Assembly: GCA_934667845.1 (NCBI GenBank)
Contig: CAKUMQ010000078.1
Location: forward strand, 1 to 10,500
Direction: 5' to 3'
From: an uncultured Eubacteriales bacterium
GTDB lineage: Bacteria > Bacillota > Clostridia > Oscillospirales > Acutalibacteraceae
DNA: 10,500 bases
Shown in pieces: positions 5,555 through 10,500 of this stretch. Every line of letters starts with the position of its first letter. Position 1 is the first letter of the stretch. Made by a program: the position numbers and the translations under genes. The notes under the pieces are model-generated. The model did not search any database, was not told where the DNA came from, and worked only from the letters and a program-made list of their open reading frames with translations.

Positions 5555-7306
5555 TTATGCCCGTTTTTTTAGTGCCGCCGCAGCTGCAGCCGCACAGACG
5601 GCCAGCATCGCAAACGGAACAACGGCAGAGGCTGCGCCGGTCGCGGGGTTTTCCGGTTTGCTATCCTCTTTGCTGCCGTCCTCTTTGCTGCTTTCGCCCG
5701 GATCGGCAGATCTTGCCGTCCAGTGTGCATATACCGTCACCGACTCTTTAAACACTGTATCGGTCGTGATCTTCTCGCCGCCGTCAGCTGCCGTATACCA
5801 GCCGTCAAACGTCATATTCTCCTTTTCGGCGTCGGGCAGAGCGGAGAGCTTGCCGTCCTTGCCGGTAACAGCCGTTTCAAACGACGCCTTGCCGCCGTTG
5901 GCATCAAACGTCACGGTATAGGTCGCGGCAGCCGCCTCGTGATACACGACCTCAGCAGAGGTATCCGGCATATCGCTGCTCTTCACCGTGAAATTCAGGA
6001 TCGTCATCGGAATACCTGCCGGTCCCTGCAGGGCAAACGTCAGGTATTTGGGCGCATCACTGACCTCGGCATAGTTGAGCGTCCACGTCTTATCGCACAT
6101 GGAGAGAGTCAGCATTTTATCGGCGAGCTTCATCTCCACATGATGGATGACCGCATCGCCCAGCACACCGGCGTTGCCGAAATCCTGGAAGCCGTTTGTG
6201 GCATTGTTTCCGCTGCTGAACGCTTTAAGCTCCAGATGGCGGTCTGTCAGCTCAAACCAATCGTTCAGCGTGATCGCCGTTCCCTCGGGGATCTCGCCGG
6301 AAAACGCCGGATCCTCGGTCATCGCTATGCCGAGCGCGCTGTAGTCGCCGCCCTGATCGCGGTTATTGGTGTTGGACTTCCACACAAGGTCAAAAGTCAC
6401 ATCAAACGCCTGCTTGCCCAGCGCATCCGTTGCGGCGGCAGCCGTACCCCAGGAGATCATATTCCCCTTGGGATCCATGCTGGCGATCACCGTGTTCTCA
6501 AGCAGCGGCGTCAGCAGTGCCCCGCCGTTCTCTTCGTCGACCATTTTGTTGTGTACGAACTCGTTTTGCAGACCGCGGGAGGCTTCGATATCGCTCTCGA
6601 TGATCTGCACGTCAAACAGCTGGAACAGCGGCTTGCCGTAGACGCCGAAGCAAAGATACTGCTCTGCGCCCTCGAAGTAGCCCTCTTTCGGCGAGTCAAA
6701 GGTGATCGACCCCATGGTATCGCCGTCACTGTTTGCCGCGGACAGGGTCAACAGCCAGTTGTCGTCCTCGCCCGCCTTAAGCTCGAGATACATCTGCACG
6801 ATCCGGGTGTCGTTCATGTTGCACAGCGTAACGCCCTGGTCATCCCGCACGCCGAAATCCACGATTCCCTGATTGATGGTGTTGGGATCCTTTGTGACCG
6901 ACTGCAAATGCTTCTTTTCGACGCGGAAGTGCTGTCCGATATCTTCATACGACTCCGTATGGACGGGACCGCCGGCGAAATTCCGCTCAATATTTTCCCG
7001 GTCGCCGACCCAGATGCTCAGGAAGTTGTCGAGATAGCCCTCCATGCCCTCCGACAGATTGGCCTCCGGCCAGTGCAGTTTAAAGCCGACCTTGAACGCC
7101 TGCTTGCCGACAGGGGTCTTGACATAGACAGCCGCACCGGGCGCCGAAACGGCTTTCCCGTCCTTAGCCGTGATCAGCGCCGTGGACATGGCGTAGGACG
7201 CACCGACCTTCCGGTTTGTCCAGCTGCCTGCGCTGACCGCCATAGCGGACACGACAAGCAGGATCGCCAAAGCGACCGTCAACATCATGCTGAGTTTCTT
7301 TTTCAT
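5555..7306 (-). CDS. Surface protein: two beta-rich domains, InlB-like repeat, NPATG-type sorting tail
   Basis: A 583-residue exported protein. Residues 1-26 are a signal peptide ending VSA-GS. Two related beta-rich domains follow, about 31-240 and 272-446. Each opens with a GKQAF-V-F-L-W strand pair (67-79, 297-309) and closes with a YL-F...SD strand pattern (217-240, 421-445). Residues 462-529 form a Listeria-Bacteroides (InlB B/Flg_new) repeat, with FDANGG at 467-472, FDGWY at 500-504 and VYAHW at 525-529. A charged linker (531-550) leads to N553-P-A-T-G, a hydrophobic stretch and LKKRA. That layout fits a non-canonical sortase signal of Clostridia; a plain membrane anchor is the alternative. 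No catalytic motif is visible, so binding or adhesion, for example glycan capture, is the likely role (inference). The ATG at 7306 has AAAGGAGA 9 nt upstream. The gene lies 75 nt downstream of the 7382 gene, whose single domain is related to the two here. Confidence 0.85.
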   Translation of the reverse strand: MKKKLSMMLTVALAILLVVSAMAVSAGSWTNRKVGASYAMSTALITAKDGKAVSAPGAAVYVKTPVGKQAFKVGFKLHWPEANLSEGMEGYLDNFLSIWVGDRENIERNFAGGPVHTESYEDIGQHFRVEKKHLQSVTKDPNTINQGIVDFGVRDDQGVTLCNMNDTRIVQMYLELKAGEDDNWLLTLSAANSDGDTMGSITFDSPKEGYFEGAEQYLCFGVYGKPLFQLFDVQIIESDIEASRGLQNEFVHNKMVDEENGGALLTPLLENTVIASMDPKGNMISWGTAAAATDALGKQAFDVTFDLVWKSNTNNRDQGGDYSALGIAMTEDPAFSGEIPEGTAITLNDWFELTDRHLELKAFSSGNNATNGFQDFGNAGVLGDAVIHHVEMKLADKMLTLSMCDKTWTLNYAEVSDAPKYLTFALQGPAGIPMTILNFTVKSSDMPDTSAEVVYHEAAAATYTVTFDANGGKASFETAVTGKDGKLSALPDAEKENMTFDGWYTAADGGEKITTDTVFKESVTVYAHWTARSADPGESSKEDGSKEDSKPENPATGAASAVVPFAMLAVCAAAAAAALKKRA

Positions 7307-7334
7307 GGGTTTGATTCTCCTTTCCGTATTTCCG

Positions 7335-7356
7335 TTTGCCGGAAAATACCGGCAAA
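7335..7356 (-). other. Intercistronic 8-bp inverted repeat
   Basis: TTTGCCGG (7335-7342) and CCGGCAAA (7349-7356) are perfect inverted repeats around AAAATA, in the 75-nt gap between two surface-protein genes. No U-run follows on the minus strand, so it is not a standard terminator. An mRNA-processing or stability hairpin is plausible, and it could also be chance. Confidence 0.4.
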
Positions 7357-7381
7357 GAACGCGCCTGATAAAAAGGAAATC

Positions 7382-8635
7382 TTACGCGGCGTCCGCAGGA
7401 GGCGTCGTGTCGTCCCCCGTGCTCCCTTTCTTCCTGATCAGGAAGAAAGCCACACCGCCGCCGATTGCCAAAACGGCAACTACGATCAGAATGATCGCCC
7501 AGACCGGGAATCCGCCCGAGGGCTCTGCCGCCGCATCTGAAACGGCGGGATCGGAAGAGGGCGCGCGTGTACCGATGGTCAAAGAGGTCTCGCCGTCGGA
7601 CGGATCGGAGATCTCCTCACCGGATACCTCGCTGTCCGGCTCACCCGTGCTGACGGTGCCATCGCTTGCCGTATCCTCGGTCTTGCTGCTGTCGGCAGCC
7701 GGCTTACTGCTGTCCGGCTTGCTGCTGCCGCCCTGACTGTTGCTGTTACCGTTGCTCGTATCCTTGGAATTCTCATCCGGCACGGATTCCGCCGGTGTGA
7801 CCGCACCGGGACGCGAGGTCGCCGTTGCCCCGACGGCAGCCGCAATATCACTGGATTCGACCTTGAAATTCGTGATATCAAACACAAAAGCACCGTTGAA
7901 ATGGGTAAATCCGAAATACCGCTCGGTCTTGCTGTTGAAATAGCCGTCTGTATAGGTCGCTTCAGCGGTTCCGTAATCCTTTCCGCCGATCTTCACATTC
8001 AGGCTGACCACGTTCTTCTTCAGCTCGACCGTAATGTGTGCCTTGCCCTGCTTGGCGATGTTTAGCCCGCTGTCCTCCTCGATCCATTTGACGGAGGAGG
8101 TAATGGCCTTTTTCGTCGAAAAGGAGATCAGGTTGCCGTCCTCGGTCACCTCGCGGCCATCCTTATAGCTCGGATATTCCACGCCGACCTTGTTGTTCCA
8201 GATGGCAAAGGAGCCTTCGGAGCAGGTCTCCCACGGTGATTTTGATTCGTCAAAGCCGACCCACGGCTCCATGTCATCCGGGCTTGTGTAGGTGTAGTTG
8301 ACCCAGATAAAAAAGTTTTTGATCGACGTGGATTCGTTGGCATCCGAAAAACGCTTCGGAGAGACCCAATCCAGATCAAACGATACCTTGAACGCCTCTT
8401 TACCGACCGGCTTGGAAAAGACCGCACCGGCAATACCGAAGGCATTCGAGCTGGTGATGCTGCCCGGGATCGGTTCATAGGCTGCATCCTTTGCCTCTTT
8501 ATACGGCTCGGTCAGCTCGTCGCCCTTACGGTCGACCCAGTAGCCCTGCGTCGCCGCACCGACCCCGGGAGCGACCACCGCACACAGGGCAGCCAGTATG
8601 CACACGCAAGCCAGCAGAGAAAACACGCGCTTCAT
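7382..8635 (-). CDS. Type I membrane surface protein with one beta-rich domain
   Basis: A 417-residue protein with an N-terminal signal peptide (hydrophobic 5-27, likely cleavage after GVGA). One beta-rich domain spans about 30-264. Residues 265-374 are a disordered Ser/Asp/Pro/Lys linker with repeated SSKP and DSSK units. Residues 376-400 are a single transmembrane helix, followed by IRKK and a short cytoplasmic tail. The extracellular domain carries the same landmarks as the two domains of the 5555 gene: GKEAF-V-F-L-W at 78-90 and a closing YFGF...VESSDI at 240-264. I do not recognise a named family; the strand pattern suggests a jelly-roll fold of carbohydrate-binding type (inference). No sortase motif is present, so the anchor is the TM helix. 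The ATG at 8635 has AAAGGAAG 7 nt upstream. The gap to the toroid gene is 58 nt, consistent with one operon. A ligand-presenting or binding partner for the toroid enzymes would fit. Confidence 0.85.
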   Translation of the reverse strand: MKRVFSLLACVCILAALCAVVAPGVGAATQGYWVDRKGDELTEPYKEAKDAAYEPIPGSITSSNAFGIAGAVFSKPVGKEAFKVSFDLDWVSPKRFSDANESTSIKNFFIWVNYTYTSPDDMEPWVGFDESKSPWETCSEGSFAIWNNKVGVEYPSYKDGREVTEDGNLISFSTKKAITSSVKWIEEDSGLNIAKQGKAHITVELKKNVVSLNVKIGGKDYGTAEATYTDGYFNSKTERYFGFTHFNGAFVFDITNFKVESSDIAAAVGATATSRPGAVTPAESVPDENSKDTSNGNSNSQGGSSKPDSSKPAADSSKTEDTASDGTVSTGEPDSEVSGEEISDPSDGETSLTIGTRAPSSDPAVSDAAAEPSGGFPVWAIILIVVAVLAIGGGVAFFLIRKKGSTGDDTTPPADAA

Positions 8636-8693
8636 TTTCTATCTTCCTTTCTTTCGGGACATCGCCTTTCGGCTCCGTCCTTATTGACAACAG

Positions 8694-10500
8694 TTATTGC
8701 CCGGCGGGGATCTGTGCGTAAAAACCGTCCACCGCCAAAATGCATCCCGCATAATCGCCTGCATCGTATTTCGCCTTGGCATCAAGATACTGCGTCTTGA
8801 TCTGCGAAAGCGACGCTTCCGCCTCGGTCTCGCCCGCCGTCTGCAATGCCGCATACGCCTTCATCAGCCGGTGCTGCGCGGTAACGGCAGAGGTAAACTG
8901 CTGCATGGCGCTTTCGTCTGCCAGCTCCACGCGGACATGTGCGTAGCGCATGGCGTCCAGCCGGATCTGCACGCCGGACATCAGCTGTGCGCCGGTCTTT
9001 TCCTCCGTTACCGTCTGCCCGTCCTCATGTCTGACCGTGAGCGTATACTTGGCTTCCTTATCCAGATCACTAAAGCAGAGCCTGGCATCGACCGACTTAT
9101 CGGTTCCGTTATAGGCGACGAAATTGCGGCGGATGCCGTCAGCCATTTCCTGCCCCTCATCGCACATATCCACGTTCACGAGCAACACATCCGCATTATC
9201 CGCCTTTCCGTAGGCTTCAAACATGATGTAGGCATACATCAGACAGTTGGACATGTAATTGTTGGCGCCGTTGCGTCCGGGAAGGGTGGGGGTTTCCGCA
9301 CAGTAGTAGTCCTCCGGCATGAAAAATGCCGTTTTCAGCCCCTGATAGATTTTTGCATTGGAGATCACTTCGGGATCCCACGAAGCGCCGGAAAGGCTGT
9401 AGCCGTTTTTTCTGAACAGGTTGAACGCCTTGAGCATCACCTGAGAAATGGTCACGTCCTCGTTTTTCAGCTCCATCAGCATCGGGAGATAGGTCTCTAT
9501 CGTCTCCCACGGGCAGGTGGTATTGGTCTTGGAAAACGCGCTGAAGAAAGAGATCTGACCGAGGGTCTGATCGATCTCATCACTCGGCAGGGCGCTTTCA
9601 TACCACTTCATCATGCGCAGGGTCAGGTTGCGCAGCGCATTGGAATAGCTTAGGTAGGTCTTGTCCCCGGTCAGCCGGTAAAGCCACTGCGCAGCTGCTA
9701 TGCCCCACGGAGCGGAGCTGACCTCGTTCACTGCGAAATCATACGGATCGGAAAGGAGCTTCTGCTTGAGCGAGTTGGCATAGTATTCCAACCCGTTGAA
9801 CAGGCGGTCGAGTTGTGCCGCCGCCTCGTCCAGATAGGTCTTGTCCTCCGTCAGGCTGTAAGCGAGGCACATATTGTAGGCATAGAAGCCGCCGCTCCAG
9901 ACCTCCCACGTCGTTCCCAGCTCTTTTTCGTCAATACTGGAGGCGGCGCCCATGCGGGTCACGTCGATCAGCTGCGGTATCTTATAGTTCACATTATGTG
10001 CCAGCGTCGTCATGCCGACAGTCGCCTGCAGATATTTTCCGCCGAAAGCGGGGTCAAAATCCTTCACACCAGAGAACAGACTTGCCCACAGCGTTCCCTG
10101 CTGCATGAGGTAGTTTTGGAACGTGAACTCCTTTCCGCCGCCCTCATAGCCGGGATAAACGCTGAAGCTGCGGAACAGGCTCGCCGTGCGGTCAAAATAG
10201 GTGAGCAAACCCGGCTTTGCCTTGGAAATATAGGCTCTTTGCTCGTCGGTGCCTTTTAAGCGCGCGTACAGTATCCAGGGGATCAGCGTATTGTTATTGC
10301 AGTTCCAGTCTCCGGCAAAGGCACTGTCATTATTGGCGGTGCGATTGCTGAACGGAACATATCCCGGGCGCTGCACAATGGAATCCACGGTACGCTCAGT
10401 AAAGATCGGACCGTCGTCCCAAACGCCGCACTGCGGTGCCTGCCACTGATAGGACACGTTCTCAGCCAGCAGTCCCTCTACGATCTTATCCGTATAATGC
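8694..10500 (-). CDS. Alpha-toroid protein, paralogue of the 2527-5454 lipoprotein (N-terminus outside window)
   Basis: The reading frame is open to the right edge, so about 601 C-terminal residues are seen; a GTG at 10457 is internal, because homology continues past it. Counting from that codon, residue n matches lipoprotein residue n+393, almost without gaps to the ends. Near-identical blocks include GDWNCNNNTLIPW (49-61), FTFQN and MQQG (111-121), WSGGFY and YNMCLAY (187-200), RNLTLRMMKWYES (276-288), CPWETI (315-320), NGYSLSGASWDP (351-362) and NGANNYMSN (396-404). The helical toroid, the C-terminal beta region and the helical tail are all shared; the N-terminal sandwich and any signal peptide would lie upstream. 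It is first of the five minus-strand genes seen, but the operon may begin further right. Function is inferred as for the paralogue: a probably exported glycan-active enzyme, with catalysis and substrate unproven. Divergence between the copies argues for different specificity rather than recent duplication. Stop codon is TAA at 8696-8694. Confidence 0.85.
   Translation of the reverse strand, partial: HYTDKIVEGLLAENVSYQWQAPQCGVWDDGPIFTERTVDSIVQRPGYVPFSNRTANNDSAFAGDWNCNNNTLIPWILYARLKGTDEQRAYISKAKPGLLTYFDRTASLFRSFSVYPGYEGGGKEFTFQNYLMQQGTLWASLFSGVKDFDPAFGGKYLQATVGMTTLAHNVNYKIPQLIDVTRMGAASSIDEKELGTTWEVWSGGFYAYNMCLAYSLTEDKTYLDEAAAQLDRLFNGLEYYANSLKQKLLSDPYDFAVNEVSSAPWGIAAAQWLYRLTGDKTYLSYSNALRNLTLRMMKWYESALPSDEIDQTLGQISFFSAFSKTNTTCPWETIETYLPMLMELKNEDVTISQVMLKAFNLFRKNGYSLSGASWDPEVISNAKIYQGLKTAFFMPEDYYCAETPTLPGRNGANNYMSNCLMYAYIMFEAYGKADNADVLLVNVDMCDEGQEMADGIRRNFVAYNGTDKSVDARLCFSDLDKEAKYTLTVRHEDGQTVTEEKTGAQLMSGVQIRLDAMRYAHVRVELADESAMQQFTSAVTAQHRLMKAYAALQTAGETEAEASLSQIKTQYLDAKAKYDAGDYAGCILAVDGFYAQIPAGQ

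Noticed and set aside
5555..5575. Run of seven A (minus strand) just before the stop of the 583-residue protein, a possible frameshift site
   Set aside because: It only encodes the Lys-Lys of the basic tail. A -1 shift would add about 15 ordinary residues with no recognisable domain, and there is no close stimulatory structure.
5723..7540. Long plus-strand ORF (605 codons) opposite the InlB-like surface protein
   Set aside because: The minus frame has a signal peptide, recognised repeat and sorting tail; the plus frame is Arg/His-rich, crosses two genes and has no recognisable domain.
8664..8673. Small hairpin GCC-GAAA-GGC in the 58-nt gap before the 417-residue protein gene
   Set aside because: A three-base-pair stem is too short to support a terminator or riboswitch call, and I see no convincing promoter there either.

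Overview
The window looks like chromosomal DNA from a Gram-positive, probably gut-associated, anaerobic Clostridia-type bacterium (Oscillospiraceae/Ruminococcaceae-like). The signs are AGGAGG-type ribosome binding sites, moderately high GC, Ser/Thr-rich surface-protein linkers, an NPATG-type cell-wall sorting tail with an InlB-like repeat, and a lipoprotein. The taxon is inferred from style, not from a marker gene. No rRNA, tRNA, CRISPR array or insertion sequence is visible.

The left end (1-660) is a small plus-strand cassette. It has a palindrome containing TACAnnTGTA, an extended -10 promoter candidate, a 103-residue HNH nuclease, then a 58-residue, extremely acidic protein 12 nt downstream. 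A strong 16-bp stem hairpin closes it and also separates it from the convergent genes.

The rest (741-10500) is a minus-strand, operon-like run of five genes. In order of transcription they are: a large protein of an unrecognised alpha-toroid type, cut by the right edge (8694-10500); a type I membrane surface protein (7382-8635); a surface protein with an InlB-like repeat and a sortase-like tail (5555-7306); a 975-residue lipoprotein paralogous to the first gene (2527-5454); and L-fucose isomerase FucI (741-2504). Gaps are 22-100 nt. Two gaps carry hairpins that could set different expression levels.

FucI is the one gene here with a firm enzymatic identity. It converts L-fucose to L-fuculose (and acts on D-arabinose) in the cytoplasm. 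The other four proteins are exported or very probably exported. The two surface proteins share an approximately 200-residue beta-rich domain, present three times in total. The two toroid proteins are close paralogues with many invariant Trp, Asp, Glu and Asn residues. My working model is a surface glycan-capture and degradation locus feeding fucose, or a fucose-containing glycan, to FucI. The link to fucose is guilt by association. fucK, fucA, a transporter and a regulator are not in the window, and the substrate is unknown. All long plus-strand ORFs over this run look like shadows of the minus-strand genes.
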